Notes: generated from the letters alone by a model not told the origin. A stretch of DNA of 64,000 bases from Spirochaeta africana DSM 8902 (GCF_000242595.2 NC_017098.1:744001-808000), one strand, 5' to 3'; numbered from the stretch's first letter, positions 42,482-56,411 are shown. Translations and numbers: made by a program.

Positions 42482-44983
42482 ATGTTCAGCATCGAGGAAC
42501 AGAATATACATCTGAATGCACAGCCTAAAAATAAAACCGATGCGATCAAGCTGGCCGGGCGCTTGCTGGCCGACAGTGGCAAGATCGGATCCAGGTATAT
42601 CAAAAGCCTGCTAAAGCGCGAAGCTGTATCCAATACCTATATTGGCAGCGGGATTGCGATACCCCACGGCATGACCACCGATCGTCATCACATCCGGGAG
42701 ACAGCCGTTGCTGTTGTCCAGGTGCCGGATGGGGTTGCCTGGGGAGAGGACACGGTGTATGTAATCGTCTGCCTGGCGGCAAAATCCGATGAGCATATCG
42801 ATCTGATCCGCCGCCTGACCCACCTGATTGACGATCCCCAGGCACTACAGCTGCTGCGGGAAACAGATTCCAGGCAGGATATTATCGGGGTGCTGACCGG
42901 GGCCAAGGCCGAGTCTCCCATGCCACCCCCCGGGAATCTGTCGGCGTATACGCGTCACGCCACAGCTGTGGTGCCCGGCAGCATCGGCCTGCATGCCCGC
43001 CCGGCATCGGTGTTTACCGAGTGTGCAAGGGGTTTTGTCGCCGATGTGCTGGTCTGCTGCGCAGACCGCTACGCCAACGGCAAGAGTATGGCTGCGCTGC
43101 TCAAGCTCGGCGCCAAGGGGGGCGACACCATCACGATTCTCTCGGCTGGCGACGACGCTGCGGCGGCAGTAGCTGCCCTGAGTAAGCTGGTGACCGATGG
43201 ATTGAACGAGGACGACCATACGGATGAGGCCCCCGAAACATTGCCCTCTGTCGGTCAGCTGGCGGCCTGGGAGCCAGCCGGGGCACGCGTATTCTGTCGC
43301 GGTGCGGCGGCCTCTCCCGGTGTGGCAGTGGCCACGGTGTTCCGGGTGCAGCGGGAGGAGTTGCTTTATCCCCAGGAATCATCCGATCCGGATGGTGAGA
43401 TCCGGCAGCTGCAGGATGCCCTGCAGACCGCTGATCGCGAGCTGGAACAGCTGATAACCAGAACGGGAAACGGGAAAACCGATGCCAGGGCTGCAATCCT
43501 GCGGGCCCACCGGGGAATACTGCATGACCCGGAGCTGCTGCAGGCTGCGACTGACCGGATTCGCCAGGGCAGCAGTGCCGCGGCCGCCTGGAATCAGTGC
43601 GGTGAACAGTTTGCCGCAGATCTGGCGGCGCATGCAGACGCCAGACAAGCCGAACGGGCGGCTGATTACCGTGATGTTGCCCGGAGGGTACTGGGAATTC
43701 TGGTCGGGCAGGATCGGGGGCTTTCTCTGCCCGGGGATCGCCACTGCATCCTGGTGGCAGATGATCTGTCACCTTCGGATACTGCCGGGCTGGATCCCGA
43801 GCAGGTGGCAGGGATCTGCACCGCTGCTGGCGGGCCTGCCTCCCACACGGCAATTACGGCCCGCTCCCTGGGGATTCCGGCTGTGGTGGGCTGTGGCACC
43901 AAGGTGTGGCAACTGGAGGATGGAGCCAAGGCGGCGGTAAATGGCTTTGCTGGCTGGTGCTGCAGCGGGCTGCAGCCGGAAGATCATGATCGACTGGAAG
44001 AACTGCAGGGGATTTTGCAGGACGAGGCAGAACAGCAACAGAAGGCCCGGTTCTCGGCAGCGGTTACCACCGATGGCTCCCGGATGCCGGTCTGGGCCAA
44101 TATTGCCAATGCCTCCCAGGCTGCGGCGGCTGTGGAGTATGGGGCCGAGGGTGTGGGGTTACTGCGTTCCGAGTTTCTGTTTCTTGAGCGCTCATCTGCG
44201 CCAAGCGAGGACGAGCAGTATCATGTATATCGGGAAATAGCCGAAAAACTGGCGGGTGCCCCGCTTATCGTCCGTACCCTGGACATCGGTGGCGACAAGC
44301 AGATTCCTTATCTCGATACCCGGTATGCCGAAGAAAACCCCTTTCTCGGGGTGCGAGGGATCCGTCTGTGTCTCCAGAATCGCGATCTGTTTCGGGTGCA
44401 GCTGCGCGCCTTGTATCGGGCATCTCGCAGCGGAGATCTGCGGATAATGCTGCCGATGGTATCCTCCCTGGAGGAGCTCCGCGAGGCTCGGGAGATATGC
44501 CGTGAGGTATGTGCCCAGGTAGGTGGAACCGAGGTGCCAATTGGAATAATGATCGAGGTGCCATCGGCGGTGGTCCTGGCAGATGAGTTGGCCGCCGAGG
44601 CGGATTTCTTTTCCGTTGGCACCAACGATCTTACCCAGTACACCCTGGCAATGGATCGGCTGCATCCGCTGCTCTCGTGTCAGGCAGACAGCTTCCATCC
44701 GGCGGTGTTACGGATGATCAAGCTGGCTGCTGAGGCAGCGCGGCGTCATGGCATCCCGTGCGGGGTGTGCGGCGGAATGGCATCGGATCCCCAGGGGGCG
44801 GTGCTGCTGACGGGTATGGGTATCGACGAGCTGAGTGTAGACGGCCCCGCTGTTCCTCGCATTAAAGCCGCCATTCGTGCTGTATCGCGACAGGACGCAC
44901 AGCAGCTGGCGGAACGGGCGGCATCCTGCAGTACCGCTGGTGAGGTGCGACAGCTGCTCGGCACAGGGGGCAGTCATGAATAA
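42482..44983 (+). CDS. fruB: Fructose PTS multiphosphoryl transfer protein (EIIA-HPr-EI)
   Basis: 833 residues carrying three PTS phosphocarriers in one chain. EIIA-Fru is first with H62 in IAIPHGM. HPr follows with H171 in GLHARPAS. Enzyme I comes last with H455 in GGPASHTAI and the PEP-binding domain (RTLDIGGDKQIPYL, LLRSEFLFL, SVGTNDLTQYTLAMDR). It passes phosphate from PEP to the FruA permease. AAGGAG precedes the ATG. It overlaps fruK by 8 nt. The layout matches the FPr/MTP proteins of some proteobacteria rather than enteric FruB, which lacks enzyme I. Confidence 0.95.
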   Translation: MFSIEEQNIHLNAQPKNKTDAIKLAGRLLADSGKIGSRYIKSLLKREAVSNTYIGSGIAIPHGMTTDRHHIRETAVAVVQVPDGVAWGEDTVYVIVCLAAKSDEHIDLIRRLTHLIDDPQALQLLRETDSRQDIIGVLTGAKAESPMPPPGNLSAYTRHATAVVPGSIGLHARPASVFTECARGFVADVLVCCADRYANGKSMAALLKLGAKGGDTITILSAGDDAAAAVAALSKLVTDGLNEDDHTDEAPETLPSVGQLAAWEPAGARVFCRGAAASPGVAVATVFRVQREELLYPQESSDPDGEIRQLQDALQTADRELEQLITRTGNGKTDARAAILRAHRGILHDPELLQAATDRIRQGSSAAAAWNQCGEQFAADLAAHADARQAERAADYRDVARRVLGILVGQDRGLSLPGDRHCILVADDLSPSDTAGLDPEQVAGICTAAGGPASHTAITARSLGIPAVVGCGTKVWQLEDGAKAAVNGFAGWCCSGLQPEDHDRLEELQGILQDEAEQQQKARFSAAVTTDGSRMPVWANIANASQAAAAVEYGAEGVGLLRSEFLFLERSSAPSEDEQYHVYREIAEKLAGAPLIVRTLDIGGDKQIPYLDTRYAEENPFLGVRGIRLCLQNRDLFRVQLRALYRASRSGDLRIMLPMVSSLEELREAREICREVCAQVGGTEVPIGIMIEVPSAVVLADELAAEADFFSVGTNDLTQYTLAMDRLHPLLSCQADSFHPAVLRMIKLAAEAARRHGIPCGVCGGMASDPQGAVLLTGMGIDELSVDGPAVPRIKAAIRAVSRQDAQQLAERAASCSTAGEVRQLLGTGGSHE

Positions 44984-45932
44984 CGGGATTGTAACGGTTA
45001 CCCTGAACCCCGCTATAGATGAGACTCTGGATATTCCTGATTTCGGGGTGAACCGGGTGAATCGCGTAGATGCAACCGTGCGGTATCCCGGCGGTAAAGG
45101 GATAAACGTGGCGCGCGTCCTGGCAGATGATCCACGGCGGCCCGGGATTGCGGTAACCGGGTTCCTCGGGAGTGAAAACGACGGGGTGTTCCGAGCCATG
45201 TTTCACGATTGTGGTATAGCTGATCATTTTGTCCGTGTGCCGGGCAGAACACGGCATGGTATCAAGATACTGGATCGCGCCGCTGGAACCACCACCGATA
45301 TCAACTATCCCGGGCTGGAGCCGACCCCCGATGAATGCCAGGCGTTGCTGACGCGAATCGAGCGTCTTGCCGATGACTATCCGGTGTTCGTGATCTCCGG
45401 TAGCCTCTCGCCTTCCTTGCCGGCAGGGTATATCGCGGAAATTATCGAACTGGTGCAGAAAAAATCCGGTACCGTGATTGTAGATACCAGTGGTGAAGCC
45501 CTGAAGGTCGCGTTGCGCTGTCGCCCAGACGCAATCAAGCCCAACATCCATGAGCTTGCCCAGCTGCTGCAGCGGGAGATCACCGGGGCGACTGAGGTTG
45601 CCGCGGCGGGGCAGGCGATATCCGCCCCAGGCATGCTTACGGCGGTGTCGATGGGTGCCGAGGGGGCAGTGTTCTGCCATAACGGCCAACAGCTGCTGGC
45701 AATTCCGCCACAGGTTTCCGCCGTCAGCACGGTCGGGGCAGGTGATGCGATGGTGGCCGCTATTGCCGCCGGTCTGCTCTACGACGATCCGCTGGAGGCG
45801 ATCATGCGCCGGGCTACGGCATTTGGTGCCTATTCGGTTGGACATATCGAGCAGGGCATTCATGATTATACCGAGATCCAGGCGCTGGAGGCCCAGGTCG
45901 AGGTGAAAAATATGGGATCAAACGGTGCATAA
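44976..45932 (+). CDS. fruK: 1-phosphofructokinase
   Basis: 318 residues, PfkB family, converting fructose-1-phosphate to fructose-1,6-bisphosphate. N-terminal TVTLNPAIDETLDI, substrate loop RYPGGKGINVARVL, and the catalytic aspartate D257 in TVGAGDAMVAAIA. It starts inside fruB (ATGAATAA). The permease gene follows after 24 nt. Confidence 0.95.
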   Translation: MNNGIVTVTLNPAIDETLDIPDFGVNRVNRVDATVRYPGGKGINVARVLADDPRRPGIAVTGFLGSENDGVFRAMFHDCGIADHFVRVPGRTRHGIKILDRAAGTTTDINYPGLEPTPDECQALLTRIERLADDYPVFVISGSLSPSLPAGYIAEIIELVQKKSGTVIVDTSGEALKVALRCRPDAIKPNIHELAQLLQREITGATEVAAAGQAISAPGMLTAVSMGAEGAVFCHNGQQLLAIPPQVSAVSTVGAGDAMVAAIAAGLLYDDPLEAIMRRATAFGAYSVGHIEQGIHDYTEIQALEAQVEVKNMGSNGA

Positions 45933-45956
45933 CACCGGAAAAATGAGGAGGATCAT

Positions 45957-47333
45957 ATGAAACTGGTAGCAATTACATCCTGTCCAACAGGGATTGCTCA
46001 CACCTTTATGGCCGCGGAGGCACTCGAGAAAAGTGCCAAGGCACTGGGGTACAAGATCAAGGTCGAAACCCAGGGATCGGTTGGGGTTAAAAATGAGCTG
46101 TCGGAGAGTGATATCGCTGCTGCAGATGCGGTAATCATTGCTGCTGACACCGGGGTCGATACCGCCCGATTTGTCGGGAAGCGCGTATACCAGACCGGAA
46201 CCAAGGAGGCTTTGCACAATGGTGAATCCGCAGTAAAGGCTGCTCTGGATGCCCCGGTGCTCACCGCCAAAGATCTGGGAGACGAGGTTGCCAACCTCAA
46301 ACAGGCCCGGTCACAAAAGCGAACGGGCCCGTACAAGCATCTGATGACCGGGGTCTCGTATATGCTGCCGGTGGTCGTTGCCGGTGGTTTGAGTATCGCA
46401 TTGTCGTTCATCTTCGGGATTGAGGCCTTTCAGGAAGAAGGTACCCTGGCAGCGGCCCTCATGGAGATTGGCGGCGGCGGTGCCTTTGCGCTTATGGTGC
46501 CGGTACTGGCAGGGTTTATTGCCTTTTCCATCGCCGGGCGGCCAGGGCTTGCCCCGGGTCTGGTTGGCGGTATGCTGGCCAATACCATCGAGGCCGGGTT
46601 TCTTGGCGGTATCCTGGCCGGGTTTCTGGCCGGGTACCTGGTAGATTTTCTGAACAGGAAGATTAATCTTCCCAAGAATCTGGATGGCCTCAAACCGATA
46701 TTGATTCTGCCGTTTCTCTCTACCCTGGTTGTCGGGCTTATGATGATGTATGTTATCGGTCCGCCTGTATCATTTGTAATGGTCGGACTGACCAGTTGGC
46801 TGCAGGGGATGCAGCAGACCAGTGCGGTATTCCTGGGTCTGATTCTGGGTTTGATGATGGCCTTCGACATGGGTGGTCCGGTAAACAAGGCTGCCTACAC
46901 CTTCGCCGTCGGTCTGCTGTCCAGCAGCGTCTATGCCCCGATGGCAGCTGTTATGGCGGCCGGGATGACACCCCCGCTGGGATTGGCGCTGGCGGCATAT
47001 GTATTCAAGAACCGCTTTTCGGTTGATGAGCGTAAAGCCGCCAATGCCGCAATCATCCTGGGTGCATCGTTTATCACCGAAGGGGCAATCCCGTATGCGG
47101 CCAAGGATCCGTTCCGGGTCATTCCCAGTATCATGTTCGGCTCTGCTATTGCGGCGGCTCTCAGTATGGCGTTTGGCAGCACCTTGATGGCTCCCCATGG
47201 GGGACTGTTTGTCCTTGCCATTCCGAACGCGGTCGGCGGCATCCTGCTGTACCTGCTCGCGATTATTGTCGGTTCGGTAGCGACCGCCGGTGCATTGTTT
47301 TTGCTTAAAAAACCTATCTACACAGAAGCCTGA
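45957..47333 (+). CDS. fruA: Fructose PTS permease, EIIBC
   Basis: 458 residues. EIIB domain first, phosphorylated on C9 in [18 protein letters not shown]. The EIIC membrane domain runs from about residue 130 with some 8-10 membrane segments ([50 protein letters not shown]). Only one EIIB domain, unlike enteric FruA with a duplicated one. It imports fructose as fructose-1-phosphate. GAGGAGGA precedes the ATG. Last gene of the operon. Confidence 0.95.
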   Translation: MKLVAITSCPTGIAHTFMAAEALEKSAKALGYKIKVETQGSVGVKNELSESDIAAADAVIIAADTGVDTARFVGKRVYQTGTKEALHNGESAVKAALDAPVLTAKDLGDEVANLKQARSQKRTGPYKHLMTGVSYMLPVVVAGGLSIALSFIFGIEAFQEEGTLAAALMEIGGGGAFALMVPVLAGFIAFSIAGRPGLAPGLVGGMLANTIEAGFLGGILAGFLAGYLVDFLNRKINLPKNLDGLKPILILPFLSTLVVGLMMMYVIGPPVSFVMVGLTSWLQGMQQTSAVFLGLILGLMMAFDMGGPVNKAAYTFAVGLLSSSVYAPMAAVMAAGMTPPLGLALAAYVFKNRFSVDERKAANAAIILGASFITEGAIPYAAKDPFRVIPSIMFGSAIAAALSMAFGSTLMAPHGGLFVLAIPNAVGGILLYLLAIIVGSVATAGALFLLKKPIYTEA

Positions 47334-47346
47334 TGCCTGATGTTCT

Positions 47347-47372
47347 GCAGCCCGGAAACGGGCTGCTTTTTT
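47347..47372 (+). terminator. Terminator of the fructose operon
   Basis: Perfect 8-bp stem GCAGCCCG / CGGGCTGC with a GAAA tetraloop and six Ts. Confidence 0.95.
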
Positions 47373-47411
47373 GTCTCCTGCAACAAATCCTTTCCGGCTG
47401 AAAACAATATA

Positions 47412-47420
47412 TGCTATACT
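47412..47420 (+). promoter_or_regulatory. Extended -10 promoter of the beta-barrel gene
   Basis: TGCTATACT: an extended -10 (TGC directly before TATACT, 47415-47420). The -35 position 17 bp upstream (TTCCGG) is poor. Confidence 0.5.
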
Positions 47421-47439
47421 CAGCTACGGAGGTACAACA

Positions 47440-48390
47440 ATGCAACTGAATACCGTACTACGACCCCTGGTGCTCTTGCTGATAGGGTTTCTGCTGATTG
47501 GGGCCGGGCAGCTGGCTGCCCAGGAGATGCCGGAGCCGGAGCAGGCCGGGGTGGATTTTCGTCAGAGCATAACCGTGGATGCGGCCACTACCCTGGAGGC
47601 ACAGCTTACCTACCGTGCCGGCTGGCGGGTACCGCTTGGGGGAACCGGTCTTTTGACCCAGGGTAACAACATCGATCTGGGACTGCGGGGAACGGTGAAC
47701 CCTGTCAGTATCAGCGGGGGAGCCGATCTGGTCATTACCCCGGTTGCGGTGCTGCAGCTGGAGGCAGCCGGGACGATCGGTTCCGGCTGGTATCTGAGTC
47801 CGGTAGAGGTGAATGGTATCGGGGTGCTGGAAGATGTGGCCGACAACAGCTACAGCCAGGATGCCTTTGATGGGGTCGTGCTGCAGACCCGGCTTGGTGC
47901 GGCTGTCCAGTTCGATACCGGGGCGGTGGTACCCGGCCCGTGGAGCAGCGTACTGATGCGCAGCTATCATGGCGCACATTTTCAGCACCATACCGGTGCC
48001 GACAGCGCGCCCTGGGAATATATGGGTACCAAGGATAACCTGAATGGCTGGTCCTACAACACCAGCAGCGTACTGGCGTATCAGCTGCATGCCGTGCCGT
48101 ATGTACAGCTGGCCGGGATACTGTTCGAGACCGAGACCCGGCTGACCGATCGCAGCGATGCAGAGGTTGCCGACGGGGGCTGGGGATCGGACTATGTTGG
48201 TATGAATCTGGGTGGGCTGGTTGCTCTGCAGCCGGCACCGCAGCACTCCCTGGCAATCCTGGTGCAGTGGTCACGGACCCCTGACTGGGACGACAGCGAT
48301 GTCGGACTGCCGCTGCGCACCCTGGATGCCGATGACCCGGCCAGCTGGGAGTTCTGGCGGGCGGCTCTCAGCTACAGCTTTTCGTTTTAG
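47440..48390 (+). CDS. Predicted outer-membrane beta-barrel protein
   Basis: 316 residues with signal peptide (LVLLLIGFLLIGAGQLAAQ). The mature part has alternating strands with aromatic girdle residues (VLQLEAAGTIGSGWYLSPVEV, HSLAILVQWSRTPDW) and ends in phenylalanine (AALSYSFSF), the terminal signature for barrel insertion. GGAGG precedes the ATG. It follows the fructose operon terminator but has its own promoter. Function unknown. Confidence 0.68.
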   Translation: MQLNTVLRPLVLLLIGFLLIGAGQLAAQEMPEPEQAGVDFRQSITVDAATTLEAQLTYRAGWRVPLGGTGLLTQGNNIDLGLRGTVNPVSISGGADLVITPVAVLQLEAAGTIGSGWYLSPVEVNGIGVLEDVADNSYSQDAFDGVVLQTRLGAAVQFDTGAVVPGPWSSVLMRSYHGAHFQHHTGADSAPWEYMGTKDNLNGWSYNTSSVLAYQLHAVPYVQLAGILFETETRLTDRSDAEVADGGWGSDYVGMNLGGLVALQPAPQHSLAILVQWSRTPDWDDSDVGLPLRTLDADDPASWEFWRAALSYSFSF

Positions 48391-48431
48391 CCGGTACTGA
48401 CTGCCTGCCGGGTAGACCCCGGCGGGCAGCA

Positions 48432-49421
48432 TCAGCCCAGCAGCTCCTGCAGCTCCTCCCGACTGAATGCGTAGCGCGAGCCGCAGTAGTGGCAGGTAAC
48501 ATCAAGCGGAAAGGGGCCATGCTCCCGGATCTCGTTGCGGTCCGCTGCGGGCAGGCCTTGAATAAAGGTGCCAAAGCGATCCTTGCTGCAGCTGCAGAAA
48601 AACTCGATCCCCTTGCTGCCAACAATCTCGACATCAAAATCAGCGAACATCTGCCGGGCTATCTCGCTGGCCGGCTTGCCCTGCAGGCTCAGTTCCGCCA
48701 GCTGCCGCCGGAGGTCCAGGGTTTCCAGATACTGCACAATCGGCAGGAATGCCTCCCGACTGTGTCGCGGGGATTCCGGCAGGGTTTGCAGCATCAGCCC
48801 GGCGGCGCTTTGCAGCATCAGGGTGTCGTCCCAGGCAAAGCTGGTCCAGATGCGAGTGGGCACCTGCTCCGACTGCAGATAGAAGCTTTCGAATACCTGA
48901 TCAAGCCCGGTGTCGGCAAAGGCCACGGTGCTGGTTGCCGGTTCACGGGCGCCCTCGGGGAAGCGGGTGACAGACAGGGTGCCGCTACCGAGGATGCGGT
49001 CGCTGATCTGCATCAGCGTGTCACGATAGTGCCGGCCATCGTGTGATGGGCCGGTGGTAGCGATATCCGCCGGGATATCCTGTTCCTGGATGCTGTTCTG
49101 CAGATAGCCGCGGATCTCACCCAGCACATTGGCCTCGACCGACATCCCGCCGACGGCGCCCTGGCTGTGTACCTTGAATGCGGCACGGTCCTTGCCCTTC
49201 AGCCCGCCGCTGTGCAGGGCGCCGGTCAGCAGGCCGCGGCCAAGTACGGTGGTCTCGATCGGTGACAGCCCGTGATTGGCGCGTGCCTGATGAATCAGAC
49301 GCGCCGCCTGCACGATTACGCCGCGGATGCTGCCGCCGGCGAGCAGGAATACATCCAGGCCGTCCTCGGGGATGTGTTCAAGGGCCTTCTGTACCGGAGC
49401 GGGGAGGGGGCGATAAATCAT
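48432..49421 (-). CDS. hslO: Redox-regulated chaperone Hsp33
   Basis: 329 residues. The N-terminal holdase domain has RGLLTGALHSGGLKGKDRAAFKVHSQGAVGG and the C-terminus carries the zinc site: CSC in EFFCSCSKDRF and CxxC in DVTCHYCGSRYAFS. Oxidation of these cysteines activates the chaperone. It lies 2 nt behind malQ, so it is transcribed with it; the pairing with a glucan enzyme is unexplained. Confidence 0.93.
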   Translation of the reverse strand: MIYRPLPAPVQKALEHIPEDGLDVFLLAGGSIRGVIVQAARLIHQARANHGLSPIETTVLGRGLLTGALHSGGLKGKDRAAFKVHSQGAVGGMSVEANVLGEIRGYLQNSIQEQDIPADIATTGPSHDGRHYRDTLMQISDRILGSGTLSVTRFPEGAREPATSTVAFADTGLDQVFESFYLQSEQVPTRIWTSFAWDDTLMLQSAAGLMLQTLPESPRHSREAFLPIVQYLETLDLRRQLAELSLQGKPASEIARQMFADFDVEIVGSKGIEFFCSCSKDRFGTFIQGLPAADRNEIREHGPFPLDVTCHYCGSRYAFSREELQELLG

Positions 49422-49423
49422 GG

Positions 49424-50956
49424 CTATATCCGCCCGTACAGCTCGCTCAATCGTGCCAGCTGCTGCAGGATGTCCGGTTTGAGCATGTCCTGGGTAAAGC
49501 GCCAGTCCCAGTTCCCGCCCAGGGTGCCGGGGGTGTTCATGCGGGCTTCCTTGCCCAGCCCCAGGATATCCTGCAGCGGGACAATCGCGAAGGCGGCGGG
49601 GCTGCTGTAGATCCCGCGGATAAAGTCCCAGTGCGGCCGGGTGCCGTCACTGTGCAGGTATTCATAGGCCAGCTCCCGGTCCGCGGGTTTGGCGCTCTCG
49701 AGCCATCCCACCAGGGTGTCGTTGTCGTGGGTGCCGGTGTAGGCGATACAGTTGGCCTCGTAGTTGTGCGGCAGGAACTCGTTGACCATTTCCTGCCCCG
49801 AGTCGAACCCGAACTGCAGGATCTTCATCCCGGGAAAACCGAACTCATGCTTCAGGCGGCGGACATCGTCGGTAATAAATCCGAGGTCCTCGGCCAGGAT
49901 CGGCGGGGTGCCCAGCACCTCGCGGATGCGGCGGAACAGCTGGCGTCCCCTGGCAGGCTGCCATTCACCACGCTCAGCGGTGGTGTCTCCGAACGGGACC
50001 GCCCAGTAGGCGGAGAAGCCGCGGAAATGGTCGATTCGCAGGTAGTCGAACATCGCCAGCTTGTGGCGAATGATCTCGATCCACCAGGCAAACTCGGTTT
50101 TTTCGTGATACTCCCAGTCATACAGCGGGTTGCCCCACAGCTGGCCGGTAGCGCTGAAGTAATCCGGCGGCACCCCGGCCACGCTGGTGGGCTGATGGTG
50201 CTCGTCGAAAAGGAACAGTTCGGGCTTGGCCCAGGCCTCGGCCGAGTCGTAGGCGACAAAGATCGGCATGTCGCCGACAATCTCGATCCCGCTGCGATTG
50301 GCATAGGCGCGCAGATCCAGCCACTGCTCGAAAAAGATATACTGCAAAAACTGGTGCAGCCGGATCTCGTCCTGCAGGCGCTCACGGGCAGCGGCTACCG
50401 CCTGGGGCTCATGCATACGCAGCTGTTCGTCGGGCCATTCCGACCAGGCTGAACCGCCAAACTCGGCCTTCAGCACCATAAACAGGGTGTAGTCATCCAG
50501 CCAGAAGGCGTTGTCGCGGCAGAACCGGCGAAAACGGGCGGCGGTCACATCGGTTGACGGGTCGCCCAGTTTGGCAAAAAAGGTGTCGGCGGCCAGGCGC
50601 AGCACCTGCATCTTGGCCTCGATTACAGGGCCAAAGTCTACATGGCCGGTAGGAAAACCGGTTAAACTGTGCAGATCGTGCTCGGCCAGCAGACCGTCAT
50701 GGACGAGCTGTTCGACATCAATCAGCAACGGGTTCCCTGCCAGGGCCGAAAAGCACTGGTATGGTGAGTCGCCATACCCGGTCGGGCCAAGCGGGCACAT
50801 CTGCCAGATCCGCTGGCGTGACAGTACCAGCAGGTCGACAAAATCACGGGCTTCGCGTCCGAAGGTGCCAATTCCATACGCCCCGGGCAGGCTGGTTGGG
50901 TGGGCCAGTATACCGGCCGCGCGCGGCAGTTCTGTAGGTCGTGTTGAATGCTCCAT
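49424..50956 (-). CDS. malQ: 4-alpha-glucanotransferase (amylomaltase)
   Basis: 510 residues, GH77. It begins [22 protein letters not shown] and has the family landmarks [47 protein letters not shown] (nucleophile Asp), LAEDLGFIT (acid/base Glu) and [13 protein letters not shown]. It transfers glucan segments between maltodextrins, releasing glucose, and works with the phosphorylase GlgP encoded nearby. The start at 50956 ([11 protein letters not shown]) is preferred over a GTG at 50971. Divergent from treS-mak. Confidence 0.96.
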   Translation of the reverse strand: MEHSTRPTELPRAAGILAHPTSLPGAYGIGTFGREARDFVDLLVLSRQRIWQMCPLGPTGYGDSPYQCFSALAGNPLLIDVEQLVHDGLLAEHDLHSLTGFPTGHVDFGPVIEAKMQVLRLAADTFFAKLGDPSTDVTAARFRRFCRDNAFWLDDYTLFMVLKAEFGGSAWSEWPDEQLRMHEPQAVAAARERLQDEIRLHQFLQYIFFEQWLDLRAYANRSGIEIVGDMPIFVAYDSAEAWAKPELFLFDEHHQPTSVAGVPPDYFSATGQLWGNPLYDWEYHEKTEFAWWIEIIRHKLAMFDYLRIDHFRGFSAYWAVPFGDTTAERGEWQPARGRQLFRRIREVLGTPPILAEDLGFITDDVRRLKHEFGFPGMKILQFGFDSGQEMVNEFLPHNYEANCIAYTGTHDNDTLVGWLESAKPADRELAYEYLHSDGTRPHWDFIRGIYSSPAAFAIVPLQDILGLGKEARMNTPGTLGGNWDWRFTQDMLKPDILQQLARLSELYGRI

Positions 50957-51018
50957 ACCTCTACTATACACAAAAAAAATCCTTTCCTAAAGCCATGTTA
51001 TGCCCTAATCTGGGAATC

Positions 51019-54324
<3,306 letters not shown>

Positions 54325-54359
54325 CTGTCTGCCTGCAGCCGGGAATCTGGCTGCATACC

Positions 54360-54395
54360 AAAAAAAGGGGCTGCCCGGGATTTCCCGGGCAGCCC
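54360..54395 (-). terminator. Terminator of the amylase gene
   Basis: A 12-13-bp G/C-rich stem (GGGCTGCCCGGG / CCCGGGCAGCCC) in the 120-nt gap between two convergent genes. The T-run is on the minus strand, so it serves the amylase gene; there is no T-run for treS. Confidence 0.85.
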
Positions 54396-54445
54396 GTTCT
54401 GTATCATACTACCGGGTCGCAGCCAGGCTGCGACCACTGCGGATC

Positions 54446-56311
54446 TTAGCGGGTTTCCAGCAGGATTACCCCGTTCGGCCCGGCGTTAAAGGTTACCTGG
54501 CCACCGGCTACCGTGGCCTCTGCCTCGTTGTAGGCATCGAACAGCACCGTGCCGTCCTCGAACACCTCGCCCACCTGGATGGTGGTGTCGCCCTCGCTGT
54601 CCAGCACCGCGACGATGGTGTTCATCCCGAAGTAGTCACGGGCAAACGCTACGCCGCTGTCGGCTGTCAGCGAGATATGCTGTCCGGCGCCAACCGCGAT
54701 GTTGCGGTTGCGGAACTGACCAACCGTCTGCCAGTGCTGGTGAATATCGTTGCCGACCCGATCCCAGGGGAAGGGGGTCCGGGTTCCCTGCGCCGGGTCT
54801 TCCGGGGTGCGCTCGTAGGAGCGGCCTACCTCGTCACCATAGTAGATCTGAACGCCACCGGGCAGCAGCAGCAATGCCGTACCCGCGCGCATCTGCTGGC
54901 CATGATCGCCGCGAGCCCCGGTTACCGTCATGGCGTTGATGCGCATGCTGGTGTCGAAAAAGATCGGAACGTCATGTCCCGAGATGTAGGACAGCAGATT
55001 CATCTCGGCATCGTTGTTGATTACATCGGCGTAGCTCTGGTACAGGCGTTCTACCGCGGCAAAATCATCCAGATTCTCGTTCAGGAATCCCTGGAACGAG
55101 AAGTTGATCATGGAGTCGAACCCGTTGGCATGGTACTCGGTTTTGTTCGGGCCGTGTCCCCACACCTCGCCGGTGAACCAGAAATCAGCATCATCCAGGG
55201 CCTGCTCGGGGTTTTCGGCCTTCCATTCGCGCAGCGCGATGGTGGCGCGTTCCTTCAGTTCTACCCAGGCATCCATCTCGACATGCTTGGCGGTGTCGAT
55301 GCGAAATCCGTCGATACCGTATTCACGTACCCAGTCGGTCAGCCAGGTGATCAGGTACTCGCGTACGGTGGCACCTTCGATCGGCTGTACCCGGCTCTCG
55401 CCGCGCTCGGCTTTTTCCAGCAGGAACGGCGGCAGGTCTACCGGCTCGGTTGATTCGGTGATCATGTCTGGCAGAAACTCCAGGCTCTCGGTCAGGTCAT
55501 CGAACCCGGGGCGGGGATAGTCGGCAATCCCGGCGCGAACCCAGTCGGGACCCCACCAGCGTGCCCAGCGATCGGCCTGGCCGTCGTAATCGATAAAGTC
55601 GTGATGCTGATGCCAGTTGCCCGTGGTGGGAACCCAGTCGACCGGCAGCTCCTCATCCTTCCAGGCACCGAAGTCAAAGGTAACCATGTCCTTGACGGTG
55701 TTGTAGCCGGGATGGTTCATTACGATGTCCATCACTACCCGGATACCATTGGCATGAGCGGCCTCCATAAAACGACCAAAGTCTTCCTTGGTACCCATGT
55801 TGCGGTCAATCATGGTCCAGTCCTGGTGGTAGTAGCCGTGGTAGGCGTAGTGGGGGAATCCGCCGTCGCCGCCGCCAACCCAGCCGTGCACCTGCTCCAG
55901 CGGGGAGGTGATCCACAGTGCGTTGACACCGAGGTCGGTAAAATAGCCTTCCTCAAGCTTCTGGGTCAGGCCTGCCAGGTCACCGCCATGAAACAGACCG
56001 GTGTCCGGTACATCGTCCGGAACGTCACTCAGACGACCATAGGCATCGTTGTTGCTCGGATCGCCGTCGTAGAAGCGGTCGGTCATCACGAAGTAGACCG
56101 TGGCGTTGTCCCAGCTGAACTCCGGCAGTTCCTCTGGCGCCTCGATGGCTACCGGGGGAAAGTCCGGGTTGCCCTGGGCCTCACCGGCCGGGCCGCGTGC
56201 CCGCGCGGGGGAGGGGGCTCGTGTCGCCGGTGCATCGCTGGCACAGGCAGCCAAAAATACTACCGCCGCCAGGGCAGCAGTCATCAGTGTGAAAAGAGAG
56301 GTTTTCCTCAT
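54446..56311 (-). CDS. Alpha-amylase family lipoprotein (MalS-like)
   Basis: 621 residues. Lipobox VVFLAAC (cysteine 23) after MRKTSLFTLM. GH13 regions are in order: TVYFVMTDRFYDGDPSNND, VVMDIVMNHPG, nucleophile Asp in GIDGFRIDTAKH, WFTGEVWGHGP (acid/base Glu) and YISGHDVP. The enzyme is anchored in the envelope and would cut starch or glycogen outside the cytoplasm. AAGGAG precedes the chosen start at 56311; longer starts reach past the signal peptide and are rejected. Confidence 0.92.
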   Translation of the reverse strand: MRKTSLFTLMTAALAAVVFLAACASDAPATRAPSPARARGPAGEAQGNPDFPPVAIEAPEELPEFSWDNATVYFVMTDRFYDGDPSNNDAYGRLSDVPDDVPDTGLFHGGDLAGLTQKLEEGYFTDLGVNALWITSPLEQVHGWVGGGDGGFPHYAYHGYYHQDWTMIDRNMGTKEDFGRFMEAAHANGIRVVMDIVMNHPGYNTVKDMVTFDFGAWKDEELPVDWVPTTGNWHQHHDFIDYDGQADRWARWWGPDWVRAGIADYPRPGFDDLTESLEFLPDMITESTEPVDLPPFLLEKAERGESRVQPIEGATVREYLITWLTDWVREYGIDGFRIDTAKHVEMDAWVELKERATIALREWKAENPEQALDDADFWFTGEVWGHGPNKTEYHANGFDSMINFSFQGFLNENLDDFAAVERLYQSYADVINNDAEMNLLSYISGHDVPIFFDTSMRINAMTVTGARGDHGQQMRAGTALLLLPGGVQIYYGDEVGRSYERTPEDPAQGTRTPFPWDRVGNDIHQHWQTVGQFRNRNIAVGAGQHISLTADSGVAFARDYFGMNTIVAVLDSEGDTTIQVGEVFEDGTVLFDAYNEAEATVAGGQVTFNAGPNGVILLETR

Positions 56312-56411
56312 ATCGATCTCCTTGTATACTCGCAAGGGTTTTGCAACCTCTATAGTAATAGGAAAACCGGTTTGTGAACAGGATAGAATGCCGAAGAGGC
56401 AGGGGGATACC

